Below, in pieces: positions 31,164 to 42,203 of a DNA stretch of 64,000 nt. Where the stretch lies: NCBI GenBank assembly GCA_000751555.1, contig CCEZ01000044.1, forward strand, positions 1-64,000. The letters run 5' to 3'. This DNA comes from Anaerosalibacter massiliensis (GTDB lineage: Bacteria; Bacillota; Clostridia; Tissierellales; Sporanaerobacteraceae). How positions within the stretch are numbered: position 1 is the stretch's first letter; each line of letters begins with the position of its first letter. The notes under the pieces are model-generated. The model searched no databases. It saw only the letters and a list, made by a program, of their open reading frames with translations, and had not been told where the DNA came from. The translations under genes were made by a program, and so were the position numbers.

Positions 31164-31875
31164 CTACTAAAGAAACAAATATTTCTTCTAAATTTTCTTC
31201 TCCATACTTCACCTTTAATCCTTCTAATGAAGAAATTTCTACCATCTTTCCTTTATGAATTATTCCTACCTCATCACATAATTTTTCTACTTCATTCATA
31301 GAATGGCTAGAAAATATAATAGTTTTTCCTTCATTTCTCAATTCCTTTATAAATTCATGTACTACTCTAATAGCTGTTACATCAAGACCTGATGTAGGTT
31401 CATCAAAAAACATTATAGATGGACTATGGATTATACTTCTAGCTATAGCAACTTTTTGCTTCATACCTTTTGAAAATTTTCCTACTTTCCTATCAATATA
31501 CTCTTCCATTTCTAGATCCTTGGCTAATTTTTCAATTTTCATATTTATCTGAGCCTTGTCCATACCATTCAAAAGCCCAAAATATTCAATATTTTCCCTA
31601 GCTGAAAGCCGATCATAAAGGCCTATCTCTCCTCCAAATAAAATACCAATTTCTCCTCTTATATCTACTGGGTCTTGAATTAAATCATATTCATTTATAA
31701 TTGCTGTACCTGAAGTAGGTTTAAGCATTGTAGCAAGCATCCTCAATGTAGTAGTCTTGCCTGCACCATTTTCTCCTAGAAGTCCAAAAACTTTGCCTTC
31801 TTCCACTTCAAAGGATACATTGTCCACTGCAATTACATCTTTAAAATGTTTAGATAATTTTTTAATTTCTATCAT
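31147..31875 (-). CDS. ABC transporter ATP-binding protein (NatA-like)
   Basis: This 242-residue ATPase has Walker [11 protein letters not shown]-loop region [14 protein letters not shown], signature [15 protein letters not shown], Walker [13 protein letters not shown] and the switch histidine in [10 protein letters not shown]. It pairs with the ABC-2 permease that follows and overlaps it. The start overlaps ispF by 14 bases, so the transporter appears to be cotranscribed with the isoprenoid genes, although the functions are probably unrelated. Confidence 0.92.
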   Translation of the reverse strand: MIEIKKLSKHFKDVIAVDNVSFEVEEGKVFGLLGENGAGKTTTLRMLATMLKPTSGTAIINEYDLIQDPVDIRGEIGILFGGEIGLYDRLSARENIEYFGLLNGMDKAQINMKIEKLAKDLEMEEYIDRKVGKFSKGMKQKVAIARSIIHSPSIMFFDEPTSGLDVTAIRVVHEFIKELRNEGKTIIFSSHSMNEVEKLCDEVGIIHKGKMVEISSLEGLKVKYGEENLEEIFVSLVGEKNE

Positions 31876-32359
31876 ATCTTCCCCCCTTATTTTTTTCTAA
31901 TATACATATACTATGAGCTGATATACCCTCTTTCTGCCCCTCAAACCCTAAACCTTCTGTAGTTGTCGCTTTTATATTTATATTATCTTTTGAGGTATTA
32001 AGTACTTTAGTTATATTTTCTTTCATAGTATCTATATATGGAAACATCTTAGGACTTTGTGCAACTATTATACTGTCTATATTTCCTATCATATACCCAT
32101 TTTCTTTCATAATACTGTAGACTTCTTCAAGAAGAACCATACTTGATATATCCTTGTACCTTTCATCTGTATCTGGAAAATGCTTGCCAATATCTCCAAA
32201 TCCTAATGCTCCCAATATGCTATCCATAATAGCATGTATCAAAACATCTGCATCTGAATGACCTAGCAAACCTTTATCATGAGGAATTTCTATTCCTCCT
32301 ATTATTAATTTTCTCTTTTCTACTAATTTGTGAACATCATAACCTATTCCTACTTTCAT
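31862..32359 (-). CDS. ispF: 2-C-methyl-D-erythritol 2,4-cyclodiphosphate synthase
   Basis: IspF performs the fifth step of the non-mevalonate isoprenoid pathway. The 165-residue protein has the family start [10 protein letters not shown] (metal-binding D and H), [37 protein letters not shown] and the C-terminal [17 protein letters not shown]. Length is normal. It is 11 bases after ispD, a common adjacency. Confidence 0.96.
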   Translation of the reverse strand: MKVGIGYDVHKLVEKRKLIIGGIEIPHDKGLLGHSDADVLIHAIMDSILGALGFGDIGKHFPDTDERYKDISSMVLLEEVYSIMKENGYMIGNIDSIIVAQSPKMFPYIDTMKENITKVLNTSKDNINIKATTTEGLGFEGQKEGISAHSICILEKNKGGRYDRN

Positions 32360-32370
32360 AAAAATCCATC

Positions 32371-33111
32371 CTATCTACTTTGAAATATAAATTCTCTCCT
32401 ATTTAAAATAATCTCCTTATCTTTAAGTAAGGACTCTCCAACTATTAAATCTTCTGGGGTAGTTATTTTTATATTTTCATAATTACCCATTATCATTTTC
32501 ACACAAATTCCCAATCTTTCTACAAGCATACTATCATCTGTTCCTACAAAATCATCTTCTATGGCACATTTGTAAGCTTCCATTATAGTATCTTTCCAAA
32601 ATGATTGGGGAGTTTGAGCTGCCCATATCTTACTTCTATCAGGAGTACTAGAAATATTCTCATTCTTCTCTACAAGTTTAATTGTATCCTTCACTGGAAC
32701 TCCTACTACACAAGCTCCATATTTTACTACTCCCTCTATACTATCTTTAATATTTTCTATCTTTATAAAAGGTCTAGCACCATCATGAATTAAAACTATA
32801 TTAGCTCTTTCATTTAGTGCTAACAATCCATTATATACAGAATCTTGCCTTTCTTTTCCACCTTTAACTACTTTATTTACTTTTTTAAAGTTAAATCTTT
32901 TTACAATTTCTCTTCTGCAATAGTCTACTTCATCTTCTTTTGCAACTACTACAATTTCATCTACATAATTGCATTCTTCAAACTTTTCTAAAGTACGAGC
33001 AAGTATAGGCTTATTGGCAATAGATATAAATTGCTTATTTACACTACTTCTCATTCTATTGCTCATACCAGCAGCAGCTATTATAACTGAAACATAGTTA
33101 TTTTTATACAT
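32371..33111 (-). CDS. ispD: 2-C-methyl-D-erythritol 4-phosphate cytidylyltransferase
   Basis: IspD transfers CMP to methylerythritol phosphate. The N-terminal nucleotide-binding block is [21 protein letters not shown], with [11 protein letters not shown] and GVPVKDTIK further on, and WAAQTPQSF near the product site. I start at ATG 33111 (246 residues), preceded by AGAGGTGAAAAAA. The open frame begins 23 codons upstream, but those codons form an unlikely cysteine- and tyrosine-rich stretch. Confidence 0.94.
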   Translation of the reverse strand: MYKNNYVSVIIAAAGMSNRMRSSVNKQFISIANKPILARTLEKFEECNYVDEIVVVAKEDEVDYCRREIVKRFNFKKVNKVVKGGKERQDSVYNGLLALNERANIVLIHDGARPFIKIENIKDSIEGVVKYGACVVGVPVKDTIKLVEKNENISSTPDRSKIWAAQTPQSFWKDTIMEAYKCAIEDDFVGTDDSMLVERLGICVKMIMGNYENIKITTPEDLIVGESLLKDKEIILNRREFIFQSR

Positions 33112-33235
33112 TTTTTTCACCTCTAAGTAATTATAGCATATTAAAAAATAACAGGAAATACCTTTATCATATAAAATCATTTATTATACAGAGATAGTAT
33201 ATGTTAAATAGCCATAAAATATATTAAGAATAAAA

Positions 33236-33284
33236 AAAAGAGACAAAGAAGATAATTCTTAACCCATCATTATCTCTGTCTCAA
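33236..33284 (-). terminator. Second terminator-like hairpin between yacL and ispD
   Basis: On the minus strand GAGACAGAGATAAT pairs with ATTATCTTCTTTGTCTC and is followed by TTTTTTTT. It stands after the yacL terminator and before ispD. It may be a back-up terminator or an attenuator for ispD. Confidence 0.6.
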
Positions 33285-33291
33285 AAAAGAA

Positions 33292-33325
33292 AAAGAGATA
33301 AAGGGAACTGCCCCTTTATCTCTTT
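33292..33325 (-). terminator. Terminator after yacL
   Basis: Perfect 14-base arms AAAGAGATAAAGGG (33292-33305) and its complement (33312-33325) start directly after the yacL stop, with TTTTCTTTTTT following on the minus strand. Confidence 0.85.
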
Positions 33326-33326
33326 C

Positions 33327-34424
33327 TTATACTGCCCTATCTACTGCTGATTTAGGTTTTGCAAATATCATTCTTCCAGCAGAAGTTTGCAATACACTTG
33401 TTACTAAAACCCCTATAGTTTCTCCAATATGTTTTTTTCCACCTTCTACGACTATCATAGTTCCATCATCAAGATATGCTAAACCTTGACCTGATTCCTT
33501 ACCATCTTTTATTACTTGGACTTTCATTTCTTCTCCTGGAAGAACTACAGGTTTAATAGCATTTGCCAATTCGTTTATATTTAACACTTCTATATTTTGA
33601 ACTTCAGCTACTTTATTTAAATTATAATCATTTGTAATTATTTTACCCTTCATATCTTGAGTAAGTTTTAAAAGTTTTGAATCTACTTCTTTTATATCTT
33701 CATATTTTTTATCAGTGATAATTACTTCTACATTTAATTCTTTTTGTATTTTATTTAGTATATCAAGTCCTCTTCTTCCTCTATTTCTCTTTAGAGAATC
33801 AGAAGAGTCTGCAATATGTTGAAGCTCTTCAAGAACAAACTCTGGTATAATCAATGCTCCCTCAATGAATCCAGTTTTACAAATATCTGCTATTCTACCA
33901 TCTATAATAACACTGGTATCCAATATTTTAGGACAAGCCTTACAAGATGTTTTTAATTTTTCTTTCCCTATGTTTTTTTTGAAAAGATTAAAAGTATTCG
34001 TGAAATCCTCCATTTTCCTAGTGGGAATTTTAACTCCTAAGTATCCAAATATTAAATACAATATAATAGATACTATGACTCCTAAATAGGGTACATTTAA
34101 ATTATAAAATGGCTGGCTTAGTAAATAAGCAATAATCAACCCCACTATTAATCCAATAGAACCTAAAGCGATATCGGAAGCAGGCAGATCTTGAAGCTCT
34201 ACTTCCACAAAACGAATAAATTTCCTTCCTCCTTTAATAAAAGAAGGTGAAAGAAAGAAAAATATAATTCCAGAAGTCAAAACCATTGATATAAATATAA
34301 CCAATCCAGGTACACCCATACCTGTCAATTTTAAAATACCAAGGCTCTCTAAGCCAGCCACAATTCCATATCCTATCAATGTTCCTACTAAAGCTATTAC
34401 ATATCTGGCAATTTTATCTGCCAT
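33327..34424 (-). CDS. yacL: PIN/TRAM-domain membrane protein (YacL family)
   Basis: This 365-residue protein has four transmembrane segments (residues about 10-130). A PIN nuclease-like domain follows (KILDTSVIIDGRIADICKTGF, with the acidic residues D168/D173 by my count, and FVLEELQHIADSSDSLKRNRGRRGLDIL). The C-terminus is a TRAM domain (QGLAYLDDGTMIVVEGG...). This architecture is typical of B. subtilis YacL and its clostridial orthologues next to disA-carD-ispD. The cellular target is not known. Confidence 0.93.
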   Translation of the reverse strand: MADKIARYVIALVGTLIGYGIVAGLESLGILKLTGMGVPGLVIFISMVLTSGIIFFFLSPSFIKGGRKFIRFVEVELQDLPASDIALGSIGLIVGLIIAYLLSQPFYNLNVPYLGVIVSIILYLIFGYLGVKIPTRKMEDFTNTFNLFKKNIGKEKLKTSCKACPKILDTSVIIDGRIADICKTGFIEGALIIPEFVLEELQHIADSSDSLKRNRGRRGLDILNKIQKELNVEVIITDKKYEDIKEVDSKLLKLTQDMKGKIITNDYNLNKVAEVQNIEVLNINELANAIKPVVLPGEEMKVQVIKDGKESGQGLAYLDDGTMIVVEGGKKHIGETIGVLVTSVLQTSAGRMIFAKPKSAVDRAV

Positions 34425-34503
34425 GAACTCACCTCCCTACTATCATTATATATTTCCATAAATTAAATTAATATAACATTTTTTTAAAACTTTTTATTTA
34501 TTT

Positions 34504-34992
34504 TTATGCAGAGGGAGAATCTATAGCTTCATCAATGAGCCTTTCTGTTTCTTCCTGATCAATGTCTTTTGCCAATACTATCTCGCTTACAAGCATTTGT
34601 TTTGCACTGTTTAACATCTTTCTTTCTCCTGTTGATAATCCTTTTTCTCTATCTCTAATCATAAGATTTCTAACAACTGATGCAATTTCAAAAATATTTC
34701 CACTTTTAATTTTATCCATGTTTATCCTATATCTTCTATTCCAATTTTGAGGCATTTTTGTTTGGTTTCCACTTAGAACTGCAAAAACTCTATCAATATC
34801 ATCATTTTCTACAATTTCTCTTATTCCAATATCTCCTACATTATCTACTGGCACCATTACTTTCATATCTCCAATAGGCATTTTCATAATGTAGTACTTC
34901 TTCTTTTCATCTAATATTTCCCTTTCTTCTATAGCGACAATAATGCCTGCACCATGCATAGGGTAAACAATTCTATCTCCTATATCAAACAT
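34504..34992 (-). CDS. carD: CarD-family transcriptional regulator
   Basis: This 162-residue protein begins with the RNA polymerase-interacting CarD/TRCF domain (FDIGDRIVYPMHGAGIIVAIEER) and ends in a helical DNA-binding part with a conserved W (MPQNWNRRYRINMDKIKSGN). The start ATG 34992 has GGGAGGTTGTCACT before it; the open frame extends 15 codons upstream without support. CarD stabilises open promoter complexes, often at rRNA promoters. Its promoter is at 35029-35057. Confidence 0.93.
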   Translation of the reverse strand: MFDIGDRIVYPMHGAGIIVAIEEREILDEKKKYYIMKMPIGDMKVMVPVDNVGDIGIREIVENDDIDRVFAVLSGNQTKMPQNWNRRYRINMDKIKSGNIFEIASVVRNLMIRDREKGLSTGERKMLNSAKQMLVSEIVLAKDIDQEETERLIDEAIDSPSA

Positions 34993-35028
34993 AGTGACAA
35001 CCTCCCAATTTAAACATAGTATATTAAC

Positions 35029-35057
35029 AGTATACAATAAAGGGTAATGATTGTCAA
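35029..35057 (-). promoter_or_regulatory. Sigma-A promoter of carD
   Basis: TTGACA (35057-35052) and TATACT (35034-35029) on the minus strand are 17 bases apart, about 40 bases before the carD start. Confidence 0.75.
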
Positions 35058-35150
35058 ATAAGATATTGTACCATATTCCTTATATTTTTGTCAACTAATA
35101 ATTTTTTTATATACTTTTTTATAAATTAAGCCAATAAAAACAAGAATTAT

Positions 35151-35180
35151 TTGACAACAACTTGTCCTCATAAGTATAAT
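35151..35180 (+). promoter_or_regulatory. Sigma-A promoter of the plus-strand 138-residue gene
   Basis: TTGACA (35151-35156) and TATAAT (35175-35180) are both perfect consensus boxes with an 18-base spacer, 40 bases ahead of the ATG. Confidence 0.8.
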
Positions 35181-35220
35181 TAAGATACAAAACAAATTAT
35201 TTGACTGGGGTGGAAATTAT

Positions 35221-35637
35221 ATGGGCAGAAATATTGAGAGTATAGATGAAAATATGATTTGCGATGAATTTCAAGAGAAAGTTTCCGAAGTACTTATAAG
35301 ACATAAAAGTATTTTAGACATAATTACTAAATTAGATGAGTATAACGCAAGAATTAATAGAGCAGTTATGAAATCTGTTACTTCTTGTGGCTGTATTTCA
35401 ATTAATGCTTCAAAACAAAAGTATAATACGGATACTTTGGAAGAATTGAGTAGATCATTAAAAAATCATGTCGATGGGGAACTTTGCGAGGTTTGTAGGG
35501 AAAAGATTGAAGAAGAAATGGGAGCTTATGCCTTTTATTTAGCTTCTCTATGTAATACTTTAGATATAAGTTTATGGGATGTTTTGATTAAAGAATTTGA
35601 TAATTTAAAAACATTAGGAATATATAATCTAAAATAA
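35221..35637 (+). CDS. Conserved small cytoplasmic protein of unknown function
   Basis: This 138-residue, mostly helical protein has conserved-looking blocks CDEFQEKVSEVLIRHKSILDI, NRAVMKSVTSCGCISINASKQ and CEVCREKIEEEMG, plus a C-terminal YLASLCNTLDISLWDVLIKE. Two cysteine clusters (CGC and CxxC) could bind a metal. I believe similar proteins occur next to disA/carD in clostridia, but I cannot name a function. It has a strong promoter and the ribosome binding site GGGGTGGAAATT. It is divergent from carD and ends in a terminator shared with disA. Confidence 0.8.
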   Translation: MGRNIESIDENMICDEFQEKVSEVLIRHKSILDIITKLDEYNARINRAVMKSVTSCGCISINASKQKYNTDTLEELSRSLKNHVDGELCEVCREKIEEEMGAYAFYLASLCNTLDISLWDVLIKEFDNLKTLGIYNLK

Positions 35638-35677
35638 GTAAAAGCTAAATTGGATTTCACCAATTTAGCTTTTTTAC
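35638..35677. terminator. Bidirectional terminator between the 138-residue gene and disA
   Basis: The hairpin AAAAGCTAAATTGG / CCAATTTAGCTTTT has a loop of six bases, with A-run and T-run on either side. The two converging genes end next to it. Confidence 0.85.
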
Positions 35678-35693
35678 TTATATTCAATGATAT

Positions 35694-36758
35694 TTATATT
35701 AGATGTCTATCTAAAAAAGACTGTTCTTGAAATCTTCTAAGACCCTCTTTTATAGTTCTTGCTCTTATTTCTCCAATACCATCCACAAGATCTAGCTCTG
35801 AAATAGAGGCCTTGAGTATTTTTTGAAAAGATCCAAACATAGTTATAAGATTATCTAATACATTTGAAGGAAGTCTTGGTATTTTACTTAATATTCTATA
35901 GCCCTTTGGATAAATATTAGTATCTAAAGAATTAGCTCCAGTATCATAACCTATTATTTTTGCAATATTATATAGATCTAATAATTCCTCTGAAGAAAGA
36001 TTTCTTATGTCATTTTTTGTATTCAAATAGTCTTTTTTCATTTTTATATTGAAATAATCTTTTATAATATTCAATCCATCTTCCTCTACTCCACTTATAA
36101 GTTCATCAAGTTGCATACTTATAAGTCTTCCTTCATTTCCTAGTTCTAATATATATTTTTCTATTTCATCAGATACTCTCATAACCATTTCTATTCTTTG
36201 AAGAACTTTCACCACATCATATACAGTTACTAAATCTTCAAATTCTAATGCAGTTAAATTTCTCATAGCTTGATTTAATACGTTTTTATATTTTTCTAAG
36301 GTCTGTATAGCTTGATTAGCCTTATCAAGTATTTCACTGGAATCTCTCAAAACATATTTGCTGTTTCTCCTATATAAAGTGATTATATTTCTTCTTTGGG
36401 ATATAGCAATAACTAATGCATTTGTTTGCTTAGCAACTCTTTCTGCTGTTCTATGTCGAATTCCCGTTTCCTTTGAAATTATAGACTGGTCTGGAATTAA
36501 CTGAGCATTAGCATATAGTATTTTCTTGCAATCATTACTAATTATTATGGCTCCATCCATTTTAGCTAGTTCATAAAGATATGCTGGGGAAAAATCACTA
36601 TTTATATTAAATCCTCCATCTACTGTCTTAAGTACCTCCTCATTGTTTCCAATCACTATCAAAGCTCCAGTTTTTGCCCTTACTATACTTTCAAGTCCCA
36701 TGCGTAGACGGGTTCCAGGAGCAACTATTCTCAAAGATTCATATATGTCTTTCTTCAT
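35694..36758 (-). CDS. disA: DNA integrity scanning protein / diadenylate cyclase DisA
   Basis: This 354-residue octameric enzyme makes c-di-AMP from ATP while scanning DNA. The DAC domain shows the DGA motif ([12 protein letters not shown]) and the RHR motif ([15 protein letters not shown]). A helical linker and a C-terminal helix-hairpin-helix DNA-binding domain ([26 protein letters not shown]) follow. Length and domains are normal. It follows radA by 17 bases, the usual Bacillota order. Confidence 0.97.
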   Translation of the reverse strand: MKKDIYESLRIVAPGTRLRMGLESIVRAKTGALIVIGNNEEVLKTVDGGFNINSDFSPAYLYELAKMDGAIIISNDCKKILYANAQLIPDQSIISKETGIRHRTAERVAKQTNALVIAISQRRNIITLYRRNSKYVLRDSSEILDKANQAIQTLEKYKNVLNQAMRNLTALEFEDLVTVYDVVKVLQRIEMVMRVSDEIEKYILELGNEGRLISMQLDELISGVEEDGLNIIKDYFNIKMKKDYLNTKNDIRNLSSEELLDLYNIAKIIGYDTGANSLDTNIYPKGYRILSKIPRLPSNVLDNLITMFGSFQKILKASISELDLVDGIGEIRARTIKEGLRRFQEQSFLDRHLI

Positions 36759-36775
36759 ACACTTTCCTCCATATT

Positions 36776-38134
36776 CTAACCTCCTAAAACAATATCCAAC
36801 GCTTCTAATACATTATTAACACCTATTATATTTATTCCTTTTGTTTTATTTAAATCCTTTATATTTGCCTTAGGAACAATTGCTGTATTAAAGCCTAAAT
36901 TTTCTGCTTCTTTAATCCTTTTTTCTATGAAATTCACCCTTCTAACTTCTCCTGTAAGACCTACTTCTCCTACAATAGTCAGTTTTGAATCTATAGGAAT
37001 ATCTCTATAACTTGAAGCTATTGATGATATAATACCTAAATCTATAGCTGGTTCTTTTGTCTTAAGTCCTCCTACAATATTTGCATATACATCATAACTT
37101 TCCATATTATATCCTACCTTTTTTTCTAGAACAGCTATCATTAAAATAACTCTATTATAATCTATACCCATAGCTACCCTTCTAGGCATTCCAAACATAG
37201 TAGGGCTTACTAATGATTGTAATTCCACAAGCATTGGTCTAGTTCCTTCTAAACTTGGAACAACTATTGTACCGGAAGTATCTCTTGGTCTTTCTGAAAT
37301 GAGAATCTTTGAAGGATTTTGGACTTCTACAAGGCCTATATCTCTCATTTCAAACATACCTATTTCATTTGTAGATCCAAATCTATTTTTTATAGCTCTT
37401 AAAATTCTATAACTATGATATGCCTCCCCCTCAAAATAGAGAACTGTATCTACCATATGCTCAAGTACTCTTGGTCCAGCAATAGAACCCTCTTTAGTTA
37501 CATGCCCTACAAGAAAGGTAGCAATATTCTTTCTCTTAGCTATATTCATTAAAATATGAGTGCCTTCTCTTACTTGACCAACACTACCTGGAGCTGAACT
37601 AATATCAGGATTATAAACTGTTTGAATAGAATCTATAATTAAAATATCTGGAGATACATTTTCTATTATACCTTTTATTATGTCCAGATTAGTTTCAGAT
37701 AAAATATATAACTCTTTAGATTCTAATTTTATCCTCTCTGCTCTTATTTTAATCTGTTTTACTGATTCTTCTCCAGATACATATAATACTTTTAATCCTT
37801 TATTTGAAAGATTGTTTGCTATTTGTATAAGTAATGTGGACTTTCCTATTCCTGGATCTCCTCCTACAAGTATTAAAGAGCCCTTAACAATTCCTCCCCC
37901 TAATACCCTATCCATTTCTCCTATATCAGTTTTAAATCTATCTTCTTCATCTATTTTTACATCCTTAATATTTTCTATTTTTATATCCTTTAAATCCTTC
38001 TTTATCTTACTTTTTTTCTCATCAATTTCTTCTACAAAACTATTCCATTCATTACAAGAAGGGCATTTTCCCATCCATTTATAATTTTCATAGCCACAGT
38101 TTTGGCAAATAAATTTTGTTTTGATTTTAGCCAC
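36776..38134 (-). CDS. radA: DNA repair protein RadA
   Basis: This 452-residue RecA-like ATPase processes recombination intermediates. It has the N-terminal zinc finger [18 protein letters not shown], Walker [11 protein letters not shown], Walker [10 protein letters not shown], the RadA-specific [11 protein letters not shown] motif and a C-terminal Lon-like domain ([11 protein letters not shown]). It follows clpC after the clpC terminator and precedes disA. Confidence 0.97.
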   Translation of the reverse strand: MAKIKTKFICQNCGYENYKWMGKCPSCNEWNSFVEEIDEKKSKIKKDLKDIKIENIKDVKIDEEDRFKTDIGEMDRVLGGGIVKGSLILVGGDPGIGKSTLLIQIANNLSNKGLKVLYVSGEESVKQIKIRAERIKLESKELYILSETNLDIIKGIIENVSPDILIIDSIQTVYNPDISSAPGSVGQVREGTHILMNIAKRKNIATFLVGHVTKEGSIAGPRVLEHMVDTVLYFEGEAYHSYRILRAIKNRFGSTNEIGMFEMRDIGLVEVQNPSKILISERPRDTSGTIVVPSLEGTRPMLVELQSLVSPTMFGMPRRVAMGIDYNRVILMIAVLEKKVGYNMESYDVYANIVGGLKTKEPAIDLGIISSIASSYRDIPIDSKLTIVGEVGLTGEVRRVNFIEKRIKEAENLGFNTAIVPKANIKDLNKTKGINIIGVNNVLEALDIVLGG

Positions 38135-38192
38135 AAAATCACCTCTTAAATATTCTCTCCGTATTATATCCTACTATATTTTTTTTACAAAT

Positions 38193-38235
38193 AAAAGAGC
38201 CTGTTTTATAATTATAAAACAGGCTCTTTTTTAAA
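38193..38235 (-). terminator. Terminator overlapping the end of clpC
   Basis: AAAAGAGCCTGTTTTATAA on one side pairs perfectly with TTATAAAACAGGCTCTTTT on the other. The proximal arm includes the last codons and stop codon of clpC (PVL stop). A TTTT run follows on the minus strand. Confidence 0.85.
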
Positions 38236-40644
38236 TACTAGCTTTTCATTACTGTAGTCAATAAATATATCATCTTCTTTAGATACATTTCCCTTTAAAA
38301 TCTCTTCTGCCAGTTGATCTTCTATCATCTTAGTTATAGTTCTCTCTAAAGGTCTAGCACCATAAACTGGATCAAAGCCTTTTTTGCTAATATATTCCTT
38401 AGTATTTTCACTAATCCTAATATTAATCTCCATTTTTTTAAGTCTCTTTTCTAAATCATTTACCATTACATCTACAATTTCCCTTACATTTATTTGACTC
38501 AATGGATGGAACATTATTATTTCATCTATTCTATTTAAAAATTCTGGTCTAAAGGTTCGTTTAAGTTCATCTTTTATATTTTCTTTTATCTTTTCATACT
38601 CTTCTTTTTCTTCATCTTTTGGTGCCGCAAACCCTAAAATATTTTGCTTTTTAATAGTAGTTGCTCCTACATTAGATGTCATAATTATAACTGTATTTTT
38701 GAAATCTACAGTTCTTCCCTTTGAATCTGTAAGTCTACCATCATCTAATATTTGCAATAATGCATTAAATACATCTGGATGAGCTTTCTCTACTTCGTCA
38801 AACAATATAACTGAATAAGGTTTCCTTCTAACAGCTTCTGTAAGCTGTCCTCCCTCTTCATATCCTACATATCCTGGAGGAGACCCTACTAGTCTTGAAA
38901 CAGAATGTTTTTCCATGTATTCAGACATATCTATTCTAATCATAGAATCTTCGTCACCAAATAATGCTTCTGACAATGCTTTTGCAAGATAAGTTTTACC
39001 TACACCAGTAGGTCCAACAAATATAAAAGTTCCTACAGGCTTACTTGGATCTTTAAGTCCTACTCTTGCCCTTCTTACGGCACTAGAAACAGCTTCTACT
39101 GCATCATCTTGACCTATAACTTTCTTATGAAGTATCTCTTCTAATTTAAGAAGTCTTTCACTTTCTTCAACAGTCATTTTGCTTACAGGTATTCCTGTCC
39201 AGTTTGATACAACCTTTGCAATTTCATCATATCCAACTTCCATATTAGCTGTTTTTTTCTCTTGCTCCCATTCTACTTTTCTAGTTTTTAATTGATTTTT
39301 TAGCTGTTTTTCTTCATCTCTTATTGCAGCAGCTTTTTCATAGTTTTGTGTGTTTATAGCTTCTTCTTTCTCTTGAGAAAGCTCTTCTAATTTTTCTTCA
39401 ATAGTCTTTAAACCATCAGGAGCAGTAATAGATTGAAGTCTAACCATAGAAGCTGATTCATCAATTAGATCTATTGCTTTATCAGGTAAAAATCTATCAG
39501 TAATATATCTACTTGATAACTCTGCTGCTGCTTTAATAGCTTCATCTGTTATTTTCACTCTATGATGGGCTTCATATTTATCTCTAAGTCCCTTTAATAT
39601 CTCTACAGTATCCTCTATACTAGGTTCATCTACCATTATAGGTTGAAATCTTCTCTCTAATGCAGAATCCTTTTCTATATGTTTCCTATATTCATCTATA
39701 GTAGTTGCTCCTATAACTTGAATTTCTCCTCTTGCAAGTACTGGTTTCAATATATTAGAAGCATCAATTGCTCCTTCTGCTGCTCCAGCACCTACTATTG
39801 TATGCAATTCATCAATAAACAATATTATATTTCCAGATTCTTTGAGCTCTTCCATTACAGCCTTTAGTCTTTCTTCAAACTCTCCTCTATATTTAGCTCC
39901 TGCTAACATACCTGGTAAATCTAATGTAACAACTCTTTTCTCCTTAATTATTTCTGGAATCTGACCTTCCACAATTTTTTGAGCCAATCCTTCTGCTACG
40001 GCTGTTTTTCCTACACCTGGTTCTCCGATAAGCACTGGATTATTTTTGGTTCTTCTACTTAGTACTTGTATAACTCTTTGTATTTCTTTATCTCTTCCTA
40101 TAACAGGATCTATTTTGCCTTCCTTAGATAATTCTGTTAAATCTCTACTATATTTATTTAAATTTGGTGTATTTGCTTCTTGATTCCCTTGTGATATTTT
40201 AGAATTGCTTTCTGTAAGCATTTCCACTATATCTCTTTTCAATTTTTCTACATCTACATTTAGACTCTTTAAAATTGCTACTGCTACACCTTCGCCTTCT
40301 CCTATTAGTCCTAAAAGTATATGTTCTGTACCAATATAATTATGTCCTAAATTTCTAGCTTCTAAAAAACTTAATTCAAATATTCTTTTAGTTCTGGGTG
40401 TGAAACCTAATATATCTGTTTCATATTTTCCATATCCTACTGCATTTGCAACTTGAATTCTAGCCTTATCTAAATCCACTCCCTGACTCTTTAATGCTCT
40501 ATAAGCTATACCTTCCCCTTCACTTATAAGCCCTAACAATATATGTTCAGTACCTACATAATTATGCTTTAGTCTTTGAGCTTCTTCTTGTGCTAATAGT
40601 ATGGCTTTCTGTGCTCTCTCCGTAAATCTACCAAACATAGCCAT
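38212..40644 (-). CDS. clpC: ATP-dependent Clp protease ATP-binding subunit ClpC
   Basis: This 810-residue Hsp100 unfoldase works with ClpP and McsB in protein quality control. It has double N-domain repeats ([22 protein letters not shown] and [22 protein letters not shown]), AAA1 with GEPGVGKTA and [12 protein letters not shown], a coiled middle domain with a UVR-like motif, and AAA2 with GPTGVGKT and LFDEVEKAH. It is the last gene of the ctsR-mcsA-mcsB-clpC operon, 15 bases after mcsB. Confidence 0.97.
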   Translation of the reverse strand: MAMFGRFTERAQKAILLAQEEAQRLKHNYVGTEHILLGLISEGEGIAYRALKSQGVDLDKARIQVANAVGYGKYETDILGFTPRTKRIFELSFLEARNLGHNYIGTEHILLGLIGEGEGVAVAILKSLNVDVEKLKRDIVEMLTESNSKISQGNQEANTPNLNKYSRDLTELSKEGKIDPVIGRDKEIQRVIQVLSRRTKNNPVLIGEPGVGKTAVAEGLAQKIVEGQIPEIIKEKRVVTLDLPGMLAGAKYRGEFEERLKAVMEELKESGNIILFIDELHTIVGAGAAEGAIDASNILKPVLARGEIQVIGATTIDEYRKHIEKDSALERRFQPIMVDEPSIEDTVEILKGLRDKYEAHHRVKITDEAIKAAAELSSRYITDRFLPDKAIDLIDESASMVRLQSITAPDGLKTIEEKLEELSQEKEEAINTQNYEKAAAIRDEEKQLKNQLKTRKVEWEQEKKTANMEVGYDEIAKVVSNWTGIPVSKMTVEESERLLKLEEILHKKVIGQDDAVEAVSSAVRRARVGLKDPSKPVGTFIFVGPTGVGKTYLAKALSEALFGDEDSMIRIDMSEYMEKHSVSRLVGSPPGYVGYEEGGQLTEAVRRKPYSVILFDEVEKAHPDVFNALLQILDDGRLTDSKGRTVDFKNTVIIMTSNVGATTIKKQNILGFAAPKDEEKEEYEKIKENIKDELKRTFRPEFLNRIDEIIMFHPLSQINVREIVDVMVNDLEKRLKKMEINIRISENTKEYISKKGFDPVYGARPLERTITKMIEDQLAEEILKGNVSKEDDIFIDYSNEKLVFKKEPVL

Positions 40645-40659
40645 ATTATCCCTCCTAAT

Positions 40660-41676
40660 CTATATCTTTTCTCTTATTAATTCTGCTCTTTTCATATCTC
40701 TTTCATGCGTGTTCAAATCTTCTTTAAAATAAGCCTGTAAACTTGCTGGTTGTGTTAACATCATCAAATTAATTATATCTTTAGCCTCTATATCTGTAAT
40801 TATACCCATATCAATCCCCATCTTTACATTTGAAAACAAATTCATGGATTCTTCAGATGATATAATTCTAGAATACTTTAAAATTCCAAGAGATCTCAGT
40901 ACTTTATCCTCTATTTCTACTTCTCTTGTATTTAACAAATTATGCCTTATTTCTCTTTCCTTATTTATAATCTGTATAGCAACGTTTTTCAATTTTTGTA
41001 TGATTTCTTCTTCAGTTTCTCCTAAAGTAGTTTGATTTGATAACTGGAATATATTTCCTAAAGCCTTTGTACCTTCTCCATAAAGACCTCTTACAGTTAA
41101 ACCTATTTGACCTACTGCTTGAAAAATATTGTTTGCATATCCTGTGAGTACTAAAGAAGGTAAATGAAGCATCACAGAAGCTCTAAGACCTGTTCCTGTA
41201 TTAGTAGGACAGGATGTAAGATAGCCAAATCTCTCATCAAATGCAAAATCCAGATACTCCTCTAGTCCATCATCTATAGCATTTGATAGTTTCCACCCTT
41301 CTTCCAAATTTAATCCTGGAAAAAGAGTCTGAATTCTTAGATGGTCTTCTTCATTTATCATTATGGTTACCTTTTCATCATCTCTTAATAGAAAGCTACT
41401 TATGTCTGGTCTTTGCACTAAATTAGGACTTATTAAATGTTTTTCTATAAACATATTTTTTTCTAAAGATGATAATCTTCCTATTTCATAAAATTTATAA
41501 TTTTCATTTTTATGTGATTCTCTCATTGCATTCAATATATCTTTTGTTATATTTTCAACTTCCTCTTTGTTCATAGATTGAGGGAATTTTATTTCTTCTA
41601 TATTTCTAGCTATTCTAATTCTACTACTTATAACCACATCATCTTCCAAGCCTTTCTCCTTTAGCCATTTAACCAT
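40660..41676 (-). CDS. mcsB: Protein-arginine kinase McsB
   Basis: This 338-residue phosphagen-kinase fold enzyme phosphorylates arginines on CtsR and on proteins destined for ClpCP. Blocks include VVISSRIRIARNIEEIKFPQ, LVQRPDISSFLLRDDEKVTIMINEEDHLRIQ, GYLTSCPTNTGTGLRASVMLHLP and the RGLYGEGTKALGN loop. I chose ATG 41676 (MVKWLKEKGL) after AGAGGTGGTATA; the open frame extends eight codons further into mcsA. The spacing is tight, showing coupling to mcsA. Confidence 0.95.
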   Translation of the reverse strand: MVKWLKEKGLEDDVVISSRIRIARNIEEIKFPQSMNKEEVENITKDILNAMRESHKNENYKFYEIGRLSSLEKNMFIEKHLISPNLVQRPDISSFLLRDDEKVTIMINEEDHLRIQTLFPGLNLEEGWKLSNAIDDGLEEYLDFAFDERFGYLTSCPTNTGTGLRASVMLHLPSLVLTGYANNIFQAVGQIGLTVRGLYGEGTKALGNIFQLSNQTTLGETEEEIIQKLKNVAIQIINKEREIRHNLLNTREVEIEDKVLRSLGILKYSRIISSEESMNLFSNVKMGIDMGIITDIEAKDIINLMMLTQPASLQAYFKEDLNTHERDMKRAELIREKI

Positions 41677-41686
41677 TATACCACCT

Positions 41687-42193
41687 CTAATTATTTTCAA
41701 TATCTTTTTGAATTTCCTTTATTTGATCCCTCACCTTTGCTGCTTCTTCAAACTCTTCGTTTTTTACTAAAATATCTAATTTGTTTTTTAACTTATTTAT
41801 TTCCTTTTTTAAACCTATAACTCCTCCTGCTCTCTTTGGAATCTTTCCAATATGACTGCCATGACCGTGTACTTCTCTAAATAGAGGAACTAATTTAGAT
41901 TTAAAAGATTCATAACAATGAGGGCACCCAAACTTTCCTATTTGTTTAAAATTAGAATAGCTCATACCACATACATCGCATTTTAATTCTTTTCCTTCCG
42001 TCTTAACAGGTTCTCCTTGAATATTATCAATAAGTCCTGTTAAAAATTTATGGAATGAAAAAGATGTATCAAAATCAAATTCTTTATAACGTTTTGCACA
42101 ATCCTCACAAAGATGAAGTTCTGTTATATCTCCATTAATAATTTTAGTAAAATGCATAGTTGCAGACTTTTTACCACATTCTTGACAGACCAT
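41687..42193 (-). CDS. mcsA: McsA, activator of McsB
   Basis: This 168-residue protein has two zinc-type cysteine pairs at the N-terminus (VCQECGKK and HLCEDCAKRY), further pairs in the middle (CDVCGMSY and CPHCYESF), and a C-terminal UVR domain (LKNKLDILVKNEEFEEAAKVRDQI). It activates McsB and modulates CtsR in B. subtilis. It follows ctsR by ten bases. Confidence 0.94.
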   Translation of the reverse strand: MVCQECGKKSATMHFTKIINGDITELHLCEDCAKRYKEFDFDTSFSFHKFLTGLIDNIQGEPVKTEGKELKCDVCGMSYSNFKQIGKFGCPHCYESFKSKLVPLFREVHGHGSHIGKIPKRAGGVIGLKKEINKLKNKLDILVKNEEFEEAAKVRDQIKEIQKDIENN

Positions 42194-42203
42194 TTTATCA
42201 CCT

